Positions 1 to 8,636 are shown, counted from the first letter of the stretch. The stretch: 37,883 nucleotides of DNA from Pseudomonadota bacterium (GCA_018822545.1 JAHJKA010000062.1:1-37883); one strand, 5' to 3'. Translations and numbers: made by a program. Notes: generated by a model not told the origin, from the sequence alone.

Positions 1-72
1 ACCATGATCTACGTGTCCAATAGTACCAATGTTTACATGGGGTTTGGTGCGTTCAAATTTCTTTCTAGCCAT
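1..72 (-). CDS. tuf: Elongation factor Tu, N-terminal fragment (runs off window)
   Basis: Translating the minus strand from the ATG at 72-70 gives 24 residues, beginning MARKKFERTKPHVNIGTIGH and ending in VDHG. This is the near-invariant EF-Tu N-terminus up to the P-loop (GHVDHGKT in the family); the rest lies outside the window. EF-Tu is the GTPase that delivers aminoacyl-tRNA to the ribosome. A Shine-Dalgarno (GAGGAG) lies just upstream of the start. The gene is preceded 78 bp upstream by four tRNA genes in the classical tRNA-tufB order, so it is probably co-transcribed with them. Confidence 0.95.
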   Translation of the reverse strand, partial: MARKKFERTKPHVNIGTIGHVDHG

Positions 73-149
73 TGCTTTCTCCTCAGCCTATTTTTTTCAG
101 TTCTAATTTTATACTGACTGTATCAAGTACAGCGGATAGGTAAATAAAA

Positions 150-225
150 TGGAGCTCACGAACGGAATCGAACCGTTGACCTCATCCTTACCAAGGATGT
201 GCTCTACCAACTGAGCTACGTGAGC
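150..225 (-). tRNA. thrT: tRNA-Thr (anticodon GGT)
   Basis: A 76-nt cloverleaf reads on the minus strand. The acceptor stem is GCTCACG/CGTGAGC, the anticodon stem CATCC/GGATG and the loop TTGGTAA, giving anticodon GGT. A TTCGATT T-loop is present. The 3' CCA is encoded in the DNA. It is the last tRNA before tuf. Confidence 0.96.
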
Positions 226-245
226 CAACCACAATCTAAAATAAA

Positions 246-321
246 TGGAGCGGGAAACGAGAATCGAACTCGCGACCCTCAGCTTGGAAGGCTGATGCTC
301 TACCAATTGAGCTATTCCCGC
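246..321 (-). tRNA. glyT: tRNA-Gly (anticodon TCC)
   Basis: A 76-nt cloverleaf reads on the minus strand. The acceptor arm starts GCGGGAA, the anticodon stem is TCAGC/GCTGA and the loop is CTTCCAA, giving anticodon TCC. The TTCGATT T-loop and an encoded CCA are present. It is separated from tRNA-Thr(GGT) by only 20 nt. Confidence 0.96.
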
Positions 322-337
322 CAAATTCCTACGTATT

Positions 338-414
338 AAAAAAATATTAAACAAGGAATATCGAATAAACCCAGGCACGTGAGACCTGCCTATTCGCCAT
401 TCCTTGTTTAATAT
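338..414 (-). terminator. Long hairpin plus T-run inside the tRNA-tuf operon
   Basis: A perfect 16-bp inverted repeat (344-359 with 399-414) encloses further pairing (CGAATA 362-367 with TATTCG 391-396, and AGGCA 373-377 with TGCCT 387-391). On the minus strand the hairpin is followed directly by a run of seven T residues (338-344). It therefore looks like an intrinsic terminator or attenuator between tRNA-Tyr and tRNA-Gly. The outer stem is AT-rich, so an RNA-processing site or a small mobile palindrome are alternatives. Confidence 0.45.
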
Positions 415-437
415 GCCAACTCAGTCAACTTTATAAA

Positions 438-522
<85 letters not shown>

Positions 523-682
523 AAAATATATAAACCGGCGTAAGCCGGATTGACCAACAAGCATCCCCTTCCAAAAAAAAAGAGCTGCCCTTGTAACAGT
601 AAACTAGCCGGCCTGGTGTTTAAGTGCCATGACCGAAGTTAGCCTTTATAGCACAAGGCCGGAAAATCACAAAGCAAAAAAA

Positions 683-758
683 TGGAGCTGGCGATGGGAC
701 TCGAACCCGCAACCTGCTGATTACAAATCAGCTGCTCTACCAATTGAGCTACGCCAGC
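683..758 (-). tRNA. thrU: tRNA-Thr (anticodon TGT)
   Basis: A 76-nt cloverleaf reads on the minus strand. The acceptor stem is GCTGGCG/CGCCAGC, the anticodon stem GCTGA/TCAGC and the loop TTTGTAA, giving anticodon TGT. The CCA is encoded. It is the first gene of the tRNA-tuf unit. The promoter must lie in 759-831; a weak match (TTGCTT at 793-798, TTAATT at 771-776, minus strand) is visible but is not convincing on its own. Confidence 0.96.
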
Positions 759-831
759 AGAGCCGGAACAAATTAATCGCTCAAGTGACAAAAAGCAACA
801 CATTTTTTGTATCGGCAAAGGTACTACAGTT

Positions 832-875
832 TAAAAAAAAATAAAGGATGGAGGGCAGTGCCCTCCATCCTTTAT
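832..875 (-). terminator. Intrinsic terminator after qmoC
   Basis: A perfect 16-bp stem (841-856 with 860-875, loop AGT) is followed on the minus strand by a run of T residues (832-840). It sits 21 bp after the qmoC stop and insulates the apr/qmo region from the tRNA-tuf operon. Confidence 0.9.
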
Positions 876-896
876 TTTTCATAGAGACGATGAAGC

Positions 897-2093
897 TTAA
901 ACTGCTTCCTTTTTTACAAAAGAAGAATTGCGATAACGCTCAAAAGCATAAGCCAATGTGCGATATGCAAGATGGGCGAACTTAGTATACGGCATATACA
1001 AAAACAGCATCATTACCGCAACAAGATGCAGATAGTACATAAAGTACGCCAGAGGCGGCACACCGATGAGACGACAAAGCTCAGCACCGAGACCGGTAAC
1101 GCCGACAGCCATAATCTCATAGATCAGGAACCAATCATAGTATGAGCCCTTACCACCATTTTTTTCCTCAGCAGCAGCACGATTACCCCAAAGGATACCG
1201 ACACCGACAATAAGGGCAATGGCAGAGACATTGGCCAGGATCTTCACTGGATTAATCAGGCTCATGGGGCCATGCATACCCTCGACAAAAAGACCGACAA
1301 CATCCTGGGATATGGCACTGTAAGCCGTTACGATGAGCAGACCGATAAAGGCCAGCATCAAAGGCTTATGCCCACGAACGCGGTCAGCATTTTCTGTACA
1401 CTCACGGAAACGTTTGTGGTCGATAATTTCTTTTACTGAAGGGACAAGAAAATCAACGACAAACTGCTTGGCCGAAGGCCTAAACTCCGCAGAAACATTA
1501 TACTGTTTCTCCATGGCCTTCCACAGCGTTGTCGCACCGCGAATCACAGAAAAAACAGCAAGCCCGAAGGCCGGCAGCATGATCGCATCAATAAAGGCAA
1601 CGTTCTTGGCAAGCCAAGGCCAATCCCACTTGCCGAAGAAATGACTGTAGCCGTGGGCTACCAAATCTTCAGAGCTGGGCAGGTGCATGCCACCGGAAAT
1701 AAACCACATAACCAAAACAATGATCGCGGGCAGACCAACAGTCATGGGCAGCATTTTCGGATCACTTACCATTTTGGCAAGACCGCGGGGGAAACCGTAA
1801 TGGGTGTACATATAGGCACGGATGGCACCGAGCACATCACCTGGCTTAGCACCACGGGGACAATACGCTGTACAATCGCCACACTGGTGACAGAGAAGAA
1901 CGTCAGCGTCAGCAACCAGTTTATCCTTGAGTCCCCATTGGGCCCAGATCATTTCTTTTCTGGGGAAGGGCTTTTTGTCATCGGAAAGCGGACAGACAAC
2001 AGAACAGGTGGCACACTGATAACAGTTCTTCAGAGTATCGCCACCAGCGTTCTTCATGAATTTGATGAAATCTAAATCAGGACTTACCCTCAT
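897..2093 (-). CDS. qmoC: Quinone-interacting membrane-bound oxidoreductase subunit QmoC
   Basis: This 398-residue protein is the membrane subunit of the Qmo complex, which passes electrons between the quinone pool and the QmoAB/AprBA module in sulfate reduction. The N-terminal third carries two [4Fe-4S] motifs of the HdrC type, CYQCATCSVVCP (about residues 24-35) and CHQCGDCTAYCP (about 69-80). The rest contains roughly six hydrophobic segments with histidines (for example in YYLHLVAVMM), fitting the cytochrome b-like domain that binds haem and quinone. The ATG at 2093 is preceded by GAGGAGA. It is the last gene of qmoABC, 127 bp after qmoB with a stem-loop between, and is followed by a strong terminator. 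Confidence 0.95.
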   Translation of the reverse strand: MRVSPDLDFIKFMKNAGGDTLKNCYQCATCSVVCPLSDDKKPFPRKEMIWAQWGLKDKLVADADVLLCHQCGDCTAYCPRGAKPGDVLGAIRAYMYTHYGFPRGLAKMVSDPKMLPMTVGLPAIIVLVMWFISGGMHLPSSEDLVAHGYSHFFGKWDWPWLAKNVAFIDAIMLPAFGLAVFSVIRGATTLWKAMEKQYNVSAEFRPSAKQFVVDFLVPSVKEIIDHKRFRECTENADRVRGHKPLMLAFIGLLIVTAYSAISQDVVGLFVEGMHGPMSLINPVKILANVSAIALIVGVGILWGNRAAAEEKNGGKGSYYDWFLIYEIMAVGVTGLGAELCRLIGVPPLAYFMYYLHLVAVMMLFLYMPYTKFAHLAYRTLAYAFERYRNSSFVKKEAV

Positions 2094-2163
2094 TTTATTT
2101 TCTCCTCTCTTGGTTCCCCCGGCATCAACCGGGTTTAACCGGTACCGAGTTCATCTAAAACAA

Positions 2164-2202
2164 TTTGGTTGGTCATTGCCAAATTGACAATGACCAACCA
2201 AA
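2164..2202 (-). other. Intercistronic stem-loop between qmoB and qmoC
   Basis: A perfect 15-bp inverted repeat (2164-2178 with 2188-2202, 9-nt loop) fills the 127-bp qmoB-qmoC spacer. On the minus strand it is followed by TTGTTTT, a short, interrupted T-tract. It could be a leaky terminator or an mRNA-stabilising hairpin, either of which would give more qmoAB than qmoC message. Confidence 0.65.
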
Positions 2203-2220
2203 AAGAGTGTTAACAAAGGA

Positions 2221-4470
2221 CTAGAAACCTTTAAACGGATTCGGTCCGAGCTCGAGGATTTCCTGTACAAACTCTTCGATGATCTCGGGCACCTTGTTGT
2301 AGTCAGAAATAGCCACCTGACGAACACCACAACGCTCAGGCTCAAGACCCAAGGTGCTCAAGGTGTCACCAATATTCTGCATACGTTTGTCCGCAATCTC
2401 AGAACCCTTAACAAAATGGCACTGATAATCGTCACCGTATTTACAACCAAGAAGAAGTGCTCCGTCCATACCAGCAGACAGGGCATCACGAATCCAGGCC
2501 ATATTAACGGAACCAAGGCAACGTACTGGAATAACACGGATCAGACTATTCAATGAATGCTTGCGCATGGCAGCCATATCCAGGGTTGGGTAGGCATCAT
2601 TTTCGCAGGCAAAAACGAGGATACGAAGTTTATCATCATCCTCTTCAGGAACGTCAATGGCCTTAATCATGGAACCGATCAGGTCGATATTGTAGTTCTT
2701 GAAACCGATGATACGCTCAGGACAAGCACCCATACAGGTACCGCAGCGGCGGCAACGGGTTGGATTCGGTAAAGGCGTACCTTTAGCATCATCATCCAGG
2801 GCGCCGAACGGACATTCTTCCGTACAACGCTTACACTGGGTGCATCTCTGCATAAAGAACTCAGGATAGGTAGCATCACCGGAACGGGGATGAACGGCAA
2901 CACCGCGGTCAGAACTCTCCATGGCCTGAATGGCCTTGAGAGCGGCACCAGTGGCGTCATCAATAGTCTCTTCCATATTCATGGCCTTACGAACACCACC
3001 ACAGGTGTAAACACCGGTACGACGAGTTTCATAAGGGAAACAAATGAAGTGTGAATCTGCATACCCGTCAAAAAGCCCGAGATCCAGGAAGGCAGGACCC
3101 TGACGGTAAGCAAGATTGATAGAACTCTCATGCTTGGTGGTGGGCACCATACCGGCAGCAAGAACAACCAAATCCACATCTATCTCAAGATCTTCACCAA
3201 GAAGGGTATCCTTGGCCTTTACTGTTCCACCTTCAACACCAGTAACAGTTGCCTTGGTCAGGAAGATACCATCGTCCTGCTGGACGCCTTTATAGAAAAG
3301 CTCCATATGGCCAGGTGTACGCATGTGCTGATAAAGGATGTAGGCCTTAGCGTCGGCGTTATTTTCACGGACATATTTAGCCTGCTTCAGGGCAACCATG
3401 GAGGTAACGGAGTTCGCATATGGGAAATCCATATCATGCTCTTCACCGCCGGGGCTCATGATAAAGGCCACGGAGTTCATACCAGCAAGTTTGCCTTCTT
3501 TAGCCATTTTCTCGAACTGCGCGTTGGTAACAACCTTGTCGTTGGTACCATGGCCCAGATGGGCATACTCAGAAACGTCGGCAGGTACCCAGCCAGTGGC
3601 CAGAATGACAGCGCCGAATTTTTCAGCATCAGGATTTTCCTCGGTATAAACCTTGAGGCCGAGGTTAGGATTTTCCATCGTACCCTTGTCAATCCTGTCC
3701 TGCTCATCAACACCAACCTTGGCTGGGGCATCCCACTCACTTTTAGCACCAGTTGGCTTCAGGGTCACAGAGAAATTGCCGGGTGCACCACCAATACGGG
3801 CTACTTCAGCGCCGGTCTTAATGGTGATGTTGGCATTACCCTCAACCGCAGCTACCATGGCACCGATGGTGGGCGCTTCCAGTTCAGCATAGGGAGCCTT
3901 GGTAGGAAACTGCTTAGCCCAACCCAAGGCCTTACCGCCAACCTGGTCAGCCTTCTCAATAATGGTGACCTTGTAACCAGCCTTAGCAGCCTCGATGGCT
4001 GCAGTAAGACCGGCAATACCACCACCCATAACAAGGATAGACTTACTGATGTTCTCAAGTTTAAAAGGATCAGGAAGCTCGGTTTTCTTTGCTTCGGCAC
4101 AGGCCATGCGCACATTATCAGCAGCCTGCTCGGTGGTAAATTCCTTAACGGCCGCAGCATCGCGCTTCTCAGAAGGCTTCTCAGCACCCCAGACAGCCCC
4201 TTCACGGATATTACCGCGGACAGTGATTTTATCATCGCCGAAATTAAACTCTTCCTGCATAACACGGGGAGAGCACGCGCAGACGACAACGGTGTTCACA
4301 CCGCCATCGATATCGCTCTGAATAGTAGAACGGCCCGAGGCAGAACAGAGGGCCTCGTGGGTCTTGGCTGCAACACCGAGACTAGAGGCTGAAGCAACCA
4401 GTGCGTCCATATCAACGGCGTCACCGATGCCACAACCTGAACATATATAGGTACCAAATACTTTTGACAT
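2221..4470 (-). CDS. qmoB: Qmo complex subunit QmoB (HdrA-like flavoprotein with MvhD-like C-terminus)
   Basis: This 749-residue cytoplasmic iron-sulfur flavoprotein is related to heterodisulfide reductase HdrA. The N-terminus has the YICSGCGIGD cysteine segment. A dinucleotide-binding fold follows at about residues 143-165 (VMGGGIAGLTAAIEAAKAG, then an acidic residue after the second strand). Two ferredoxin motifs, CTQCKRCTEECP (about 542-553) and CRRCGTCMGACP (about 573-584), come next. The last 140 residues resemble the MvhD domain of methyl-viologen hydrogenase, with cysteines in VRCLGSVN, LLLGCKYGDDYQC and ERCGV. The start has AGGAGGA seven bases upstream, overlapping the qmoA stop (11-bp gap), so qmoA and qmoB are translated together. 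QmoAB is thought to take electrons to AprBA, possibly with electron confurcation. Confidence 0.95.
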   Translation of the reverse strand: MSKVFGTYICSGCGIGDAVDMDALVASASSLGVAAKTHEALCSASGRSTIQSDIDGGVNTVVVCACSPRVMQEEFNFGDDKITVRGNIREGAVWGAEKPSEKRDAAAVKEFTTEQAADNVRMACAEAKKTELPDPFKLENISKSILVMGGGIAGLTAAIEAAKAGYKVTIIEKADQVGGKALGWAKQFPTKAPYAELEAPTIGAMVAAVEGNANITIKTGAEVARIGGAPGNFSVTLKPTGAKSEWDAPAKVGVDEQDRIDKGTMENPNLGLKVYTEENPDAEKFGAVILATGWVPADVSEYAHLGHGTNDKVVTNAQFEKMAKEGKLAGMNSVAFIMSPGGEEHDMDFPYANSVTSMVALKQAKYVRENNADAKAYILYQHMRTPGHMELFYKGVQQDDGIFLTKATVTGVEGGTVKAKDTLLGEDLEIDVDLVVLAAGMVPTTKHESSINLAYRQGPAFLDLGLFDGYADSHFICFPYETRRTGVYTCGGVRKAMNMEETIDDATGAALKAIQAMESSDRGVAVHPRSGDATYPEFFMQRCTQCKRCTEECPFGALDDDAKGTPLPNPTRCRRCGTCMGACPERIIGFKNYNIDLIGSMIKAIDVPEEDDDKLRILVFACENDAYPTLDMAAMRKHSLNSLIRVIPVRCLGSVNMAWIRDALSAGMDGALLLGCKYGDDYQCHFVKGSEIADKRMQNIGDTLSTLGLEPERCGVRQVAISDYNKVPEIIEEFVQEILELGPNPFKGF

Positions 4471-4481
4471 TGATCTTCCTC

Positions 4482-5732
4482 CTAGCGTCCAGCCTGAATG
4501 GCTTTCATTGCGGCCGCAGTAGAACTCTGGGCGCTGGTTACAACGTCAGCTGCTTTTTTCGCGCAGCCACATGAAATCATTCCGGCTTCAGGATTGCTGA
4601 CGATAAAACCGAAAGCATCTACAGCAAGACCAAGCTTCGCAGCCTGTGCCTTGGCAGCTGGCTCCATACCGGTTGCCAGTATACAGAGATCAACCTTCTG
4701 GCTGACCTTGTTACCGGTCACAGCATTCTCGGCAATCATGGTTACGCCACCATCAGCTTCGGCAACAATATCTGCAACCTTTCCCTTGATGAAATGAACG
4801 TTCTTATCCGCCATGATCTTCTCACGGAACTTCTCGTATTTACCGGGAGTCCGCAGATCAATGTAGAACACATAGATGGGGGCTTCAGGGTAACGTTCAC
4901 GGATATAGGTGATCTGTTTCATGGTGGCCATACAACAGATGTATGAACAATACTCGAGATGATTCTCATCACGGGAGCCGGCGCACTGAACAAAACCAAA
5001 ACTCGCAGGCTCTTTGTTGTCACCCGGACGCAGAATCTGACCTAATGTAGGACCATTAGGAGCAGCAAGGCGCTCCATCTGCATATTGGTGATAATGGCG
5101 TTTGATGAATTAACCTTCAGATTGTCGATCTTCTCAGCATCATAGGGATTCCAGCCAGTGGCCCAGATAATGGAGTCAACATTCAAGGAAAACTCCTCTT
5201 CTGCCATCTCGGTATCAATGGCATTGTACTTACAGGCACCTTTAATGGCCTCAAGGGTTGAAGCGCTACAAGCTTTTTTCTCAAGAACATACTTGGCAGG
5301 AAAAGCCATATCATGGGGACGATAGATGGCCTTGGACTTGTTCATGCCAAAGTTGAATTCGTTATCACACTCATCACTGCACACCTCGGCACAATCACCA
5401 CAGCAGGTACAGTTATTATTGACATAGCGTGGTGCAGTCACACAGGTAACCTCAAAGTTACCAGCGGAACCGGAAACACTCTTCACGGTAGTCATGTTGT
5501 AGGTGCGAATATTGCGATTTGCTCTAATTCTCTTGAAGTTAATTTCAAGACCGCAAGTCGGGGGGCAAAGCTTAGGAAAATACTGATTGAGCTGGGCAAC
5601 ACGACCACCCATAAAAGCGTTTTTCTCAATCAGAAAAACATTCTTTCCTACCTCTGCGGCTTCCAGGGCTGCAGTGAGACCGCTGATGCCTCCACCAACG
5701 ACCAGCACTGATCCAGAACTCTGATCTGTCAT
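4482..5732 (-). CDS. qmoA: Qmo complex subunit QmoA (HdrA-like flavoprotein)
   Basis: This 416-residue soluble flavoprotein is the AprBA-proximal subunit of the Qmo complex. The N-terminal FAD-binding motif is VVGGGISGLTAALEAAEVG (about residues 11-29), followed by EKNAFMGGRVAQLNQYFPKL and the CPPTCG cysteine pair (56, 60), features shared with HdrA. A dense cysteine cluster lies at 108-122 (CTCCGDCAEVCSDEC). The ATG at 5732 is preceded by GGAGGAG. It lacks the ferredoxin and MvhD-like extensions of QmoB. It is the first gene of qmoABC, with its own 388-bp upstream region after the aprA terminator, so qmoABC probably has a promoter separate from aprBA. A convincing -35/-10 pair could not be picked by eye. 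Confidence 0.95.
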   Translation of the reverse strand: MTDQSSGSVLVVGGGISGLTAALEAAEVGKNVFLIEKNAFMGGRVAQLNQYFPKLCPPTCGLEINFKRIRANRNIRTYNMTTVKSVSGSAGNFEVTCVTAPRYVNNNCTCCGDCAEVCSDECDNEFNFGMNKSKAIYRPHDMAFPAKYVLEKKACSASTLEAIKGACKYNAIDTEMAEEEFSLNVDSIIWATGWNPYDAEKIDNLKVNSSNAIITNMQMERLAAPNGPTLGQILRPGDNKEPASFGFVQCAGSRDENHLEYCSYICCMATMKQITYIRERYPEAPIYVFYIDLRTPGKYEKFREKIMADKNVHFIKGKVADIVAEADGGVTMIAENAVTGNKVSQKVDLCILATGMEPAAKAQAAKLGLAVDAFGFIVSNPEAGMISCGCAKKAADVVTSAQSSTAAAMKAIQAGR

Positions 5733-6043
5733 GCCACTCCTCCATTCAGGAAAAAAAATATTAATAAAACCCTATCCTTTCTCACGCGAACTTCTTGCTT
5801 CTCCACCTCTCCAGTGAGTTGACAAGAGTTCATTATTGCTGTGAGAATTCCAGGAAATAAACAATTTTGCTGTTGACCTTTACCAGAAACTGAATGGCAA
5901 ATCAATAAGAAAGACGCACATGACAAACACGGAATTCAGTGGTCGTTTCAGCGGTGTCTTTATTCACGCGACGCCACCTTGGGTGTCGTATTTTTTAACG
6001 GTATTTTAAATTATCCCAGCGTAGCACATCTCATATAAAACAC
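5733..6043. other. Non-coding spacer between aprA and qmoA (qmoABC leader)
   Basis: No plausible gene is present. The stretch must hold the qmoABC promoter and leader. The one clear structure is a hairpin at 5969-5988 (CGACGCC paired with GGGTGTCG, including one G-U pair, 6-nt loop) followed on the plus strand by TATTTTTT (5989-5996). That is the layout of a plus-strand intrinsic terminator, although no plus-strand gene precedes it. It may end an antisense or small RNA, or be a structure in the qmo leader. Confidence 0.5.
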
Positions 6044-6082
6044 AAAAAAACCCCCAGTCTCCTTGCGGTGACCGGGGGTTTT
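6044..6082 (-). terminator. Intrinsic terminator after aprA
   Basis: The minus strand has AAAACCCCC (6074-6082) pairing with GGGGGTTTT (6047-6055), extended inward by a GTC/GAC pairing, and followed by a T-run down to 6044. It lies 38 bp after the aprA stop and separates aprBA from qmoABC. Confidence 0.88.
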
Positions 6083-6120
6083 ACTAAGCAATAAAAAACG
6101 TATCGCTTATACGATGTTGA

Positions 6121-8139
6121 TTAGACCCAAGGTTCGGTCTCAACAATGTTGATACACTCAACTTTCTCACACAACCACTCCTGGGTCTTAGGATCGAAAG
6201 TAGAGTTAACGAAACACTTCCAGTTCTCGTCATCAACGGTCGGATAGTCTGAACGGTAGTAGAATCCGGGGTAACGAGATTCCTTACGGAACTCGATGTG
6301 ACGGATATGGGTCTCTACACACCAAATACGATGGTAGTTCTCCCAACAACGGAGAAGCTCATGCAGGTCGCCGGCAGCCATCTTCGCAGCATCTTCACGG
6401 AGAAGACGAAGAAGATCAAGACAGATACCAAGAAGCTTACCAGAAGTCATATAATAGGTAGCAACACCACCACCATACTCATCGGTAGCCTTCATGAGAC
6501 GCATCATGATACCAGCTGGCTTGCAGTAGTTGGGGTTAACATCCTGGGCAGTAGAAGCACCAACATGCTGAGCAAACAACTTAACTGGAGCGTAAACTTC
6601 GTCAGCAAGCTCTTGGGCGGTCTGCATAAGCTCAGGCTTGAAGCTGGCGTTGTCGCGGCAGAATTTAACCATCTGCTTGGCAACCATACGACCCTCTGCA
6701 TGGGAACCGGAGGAGAACTTATGACCGGAAGCACCAACACCATCACCAGCGGTAAACAGACCATCAACCGTAGTCATACGGTTGTAGCCCCACTTGTACT
6801 TGTGAGCGCGAGAAGGATTGGCTACATCTGGTACCCATGCTTCATCAGGACCAGAGGTCCAGATACCACAACAACCGGAGTGAGATCCAAGCATGTACGG
6901 TTCAGTTGGCATGATCTCGGAACCAATCTTCTCTGGCTCGATGTTCATACCAGCCCAAAGGCCAGCCTGACCAACGGACATATCAAGGAAATCTTCCCAC
7001 GCCTCTGACTCAAGATGCTTCCAGAACTTCTTAACGTCTTTCTCATCCATACCAGCGGCGCGACGAGCGTCAAGGAAGGCGTTGAGGGCAACGTCAGTAG
7101 CCATATAGATTGGACCACGACCTTCCTTCAGCTCGTTGAGCATCAGGTGGTTACGCAGACAGGTAGGAGTAACAGGAGATGCACCGTAAGGCATGAACTT
7201 ACCAAGCTCATCCTTTACAGAGTCACTGTTAGCATAGAACTCACCAAGACCATTCTGTACCTTAGCTTTGAAGAGAAGGAACCAAGCACCAACAGGACCA
7301 TAACCATCCTTGAAGCGAGCTGGGGTGAAACGATTCTCCATCATGGTCAGGGTAGCACCAACCTGGGCACACATGGTGTAAGTGGAACCAGCATTCCATA
7401 CTGGGTACCAAGCACGACCTTTACCTTCACCAGTTGAACGTGGGCGGAAAATGTTAACCGCACCACCACAAGCTACGAGAGCCGTCTTGCAGGTGAAAAC
7501 ATATACTTTGTTCTCACGGGTGGAGAAACCAACAGCGCCAGCGATCTGGTTAGCTTTGTTCTTGTCAAGAAGCATCTTAACGATGAAAATACGCTCAAGG
7601 CAGTTTTCTTCACCGAGGGCGGTCTTGGCAGGCTCTGCAACGATGCACTTGTAAGACTCACCGTTGATCATGATCTGCCATTTACCGGTACGTACTGGTG
7701 TACCGCCTTCACGGAGTGAAGGAGCTGGCTTGGCGCCGTCAAGGGTCTCGCCGTCAGCATCTTTCTTCCAGATGGGGAGGCCCCACTCTTCGAAAAGCTT
7801 AACAGACTCGTCAACGTGACGACCAAGGTCATAAATAAGGTCTTCACGAACAACGCCCATAAGGTCATTACGAACCATTTTTACATAGTTCTCAATAACG
7901 TTATCACCGATGTAGGTATTAATAGCAGAAAGACCCTGAGCAACAGCACCGGAACGCTCCATGGAAGCCTTGTCAACCAGAGTTACTTTCAGGCTCTCGT
8001 CGGACCATTTTCTGATCTCAAAAGCAGTACCACAAGCAGCCATACCACCACCAACGATAAGGACGTCGGTAGCGATCTCAACTATCTGTGGATTAGGATC
8101 GGCGTAGAGCTCACCTTTTGGTTTATTAGGTAATGCCAT
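6121..8139 (-). CDS. aprA: Adenylylsulfate (APS) reductase alpha subunit
   Basis: This 672-residue FAD subunit of dissimilatory APS reductase converts APS to sulfite and AMP during sulfate respiration; the reverse direction is used in sulfur oxidation and disproportionation. The N-terminal FAD fold has VLIVGGGMAACGTAFEIRKW (about residues 27-46), and ERSGAVAQGLSAINTYIGDN follows, as in the succinate dehydrogenase/fumarate reductase flavoprotein family. RFTPARFKDGYG and MLGSHSGCCGIWTSG carry the arginine and histidine that the family uses around the flavin and substrate. Length is typical of AprA (about 660 residues). AAGGAG precedes the ATG. It lies 68 bp after aprB and is followed by a terminator. 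AprA commonly serves as a marker of sulfate reducers. Confidence 0.97.
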   Translation of the reverse strand: MALPNKPKGELYADPNPQIVEIATDVLIVGGGMAACGTAFEIRKWSDESLKVTLVDKASMERSGAVAQGLSAINTYIGDNVIENYVKMVRNDLMGVVREDLIYDLGRHVDESVKLFEEWGLPIWKKDADGETLDGAKPAPSLREGGTPVRTGKWQIMINGESYKCIVAEPAKTALGEENCLERIFIVKMLLDKNKANQIAGAVGFSTRENKVYVFTCKTALVACGGAVNIFRPRSTGEGKGRAWYPVWNAGSTYTMCAQVGATLTMMENRFTPARFKDGYGPVGAWFLLFKAKVQNGLGEFYANSDSVKDELGKFMPYGASPVTPTCLRNHLMLNELKEGRGPIYMATDVALNAFLDARRAAGMDEKDVKKFWKHLESEAWEDFLDMSVGQAGLWAGMNIEPEKIGSEIMPTEPYMLGSHSGCCGIWTSGPDEAWVPDVANPSRAHKYKWGYNRMTTVDGLFTAGDGVGASGHKFSSGSHAEGRMVAKQMVKFCRDNASFKPELMQTAQELADEVYAPVKLFAQHVGASTAQDVNPNYCKPAGIMMRLMKATDEYGGGVATYYMTSGKLLGICLDLLRLLREDAAKMAAGDLHELLRCWENYHRIWCVETHIRHIEFRKESRYPGFYYRSDYPTVDDENWKCFVNSTFDPKTQEWLCEKVECINIVETEPWV

Positions 8140-8207
8140 ATCAAAACTCCTTAAATTAGAAATTTTTTTTATTAATTTAGATTCCTAAACCCTAAAACAA
8201 ACTATGC

Positions 8208-8636
8208 TCACTTAGGAACCATAGTTGGGATGGGAAGATTAGACTCGAGAAGCAGATTCTCGTCATCAAGGTTTGCACCTTTCTGGCCGATATAACCGTT
8301 GGCAGCACCCTCAGCGGTAGTACGCACTGGGAACTTGAAACGCTTGATGGCACCGTTACGGAACTTAACAGTCCACATAATGGAGTCAGCACTTCTCATT
8401 GGATGAACCTGACCACCCATAGGCACGAAGTCATCGTAGCCACGAACAGCGATTGCACCCTGGGGACAAATCTTAACACAGGAGTAACACTCCCAACAGG
8501 CATCAGGCTCCTGATTGTAAGCCTTCATCTCCTCTTTGTTAAGAACCATCAGGTCGTTTGGGCAAATGTACATACAAGCAGTCTTGTCTCCGCCCTTACA
8601 ACCGTCACACTTGGAAGGATCTACGAAACTTGGCAT
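8208..8636 (-). CDS. aprB: Adenylylsulfate (APS) reductase beta subunit
   Basis: This 142-residue iron-sulfur subunit relays electrons from the Qmo complex to the AprA flavin. Two [4Fe-4S] motifs are seen: CDGCKGGDKTACMYICP (about residues 10-26) and CWECYSCVKICP (about 47-58), the second with the tryptophan usually found between the clusters. The C-terminal half (ANGYIGQKGANLDDENLLLE region) matches the AprB tail that wraps around AprA. The start is well supported by AGGAGGT seven bases upstream. It is the first gene of aprBA; a predicted promoter lies about 150 bp upstream. Confidence 0.97.
   Translation of the reverse strand: MPSFVDPSKCDGCKGGDKTACMYICPNDLMVLNKEEMKAYNQEPDACWECYSCVKICPQGAIAVRGYDDFVPMGGQVHPMRSADSIMWTVKFRNGAIKRFKFPVRTTAEGAANGYIGQKGANLDDENLLLESNLPIPTMVPK

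Noticed and set aside
109..378. Minus-strand open frame of 89 codons over the tRNA-Gly/tRNA-Thr region
   Set aside because: It is a translation through two tRNA genes (repeated AQLVEH strings come from the tRNA D-arm sequence), not a protein gene.
629..844. Plus-strand open frame of 71 codons across tRNA-Thr(TGT)
   Set aside because: It reads antisense through a tRNA gene and into a terminator; the RWDSNPQPADYKSAA-like string is a known artefact of tRNA-complement translation.
3130..4392. Long plus-strand open frame (420 codons) opposite qmoB
   Set aside because: It is fully antisense to a well-supported conserved gene, its translation has no recognisable domain, and such frames arise from codon bias of the sense gene.
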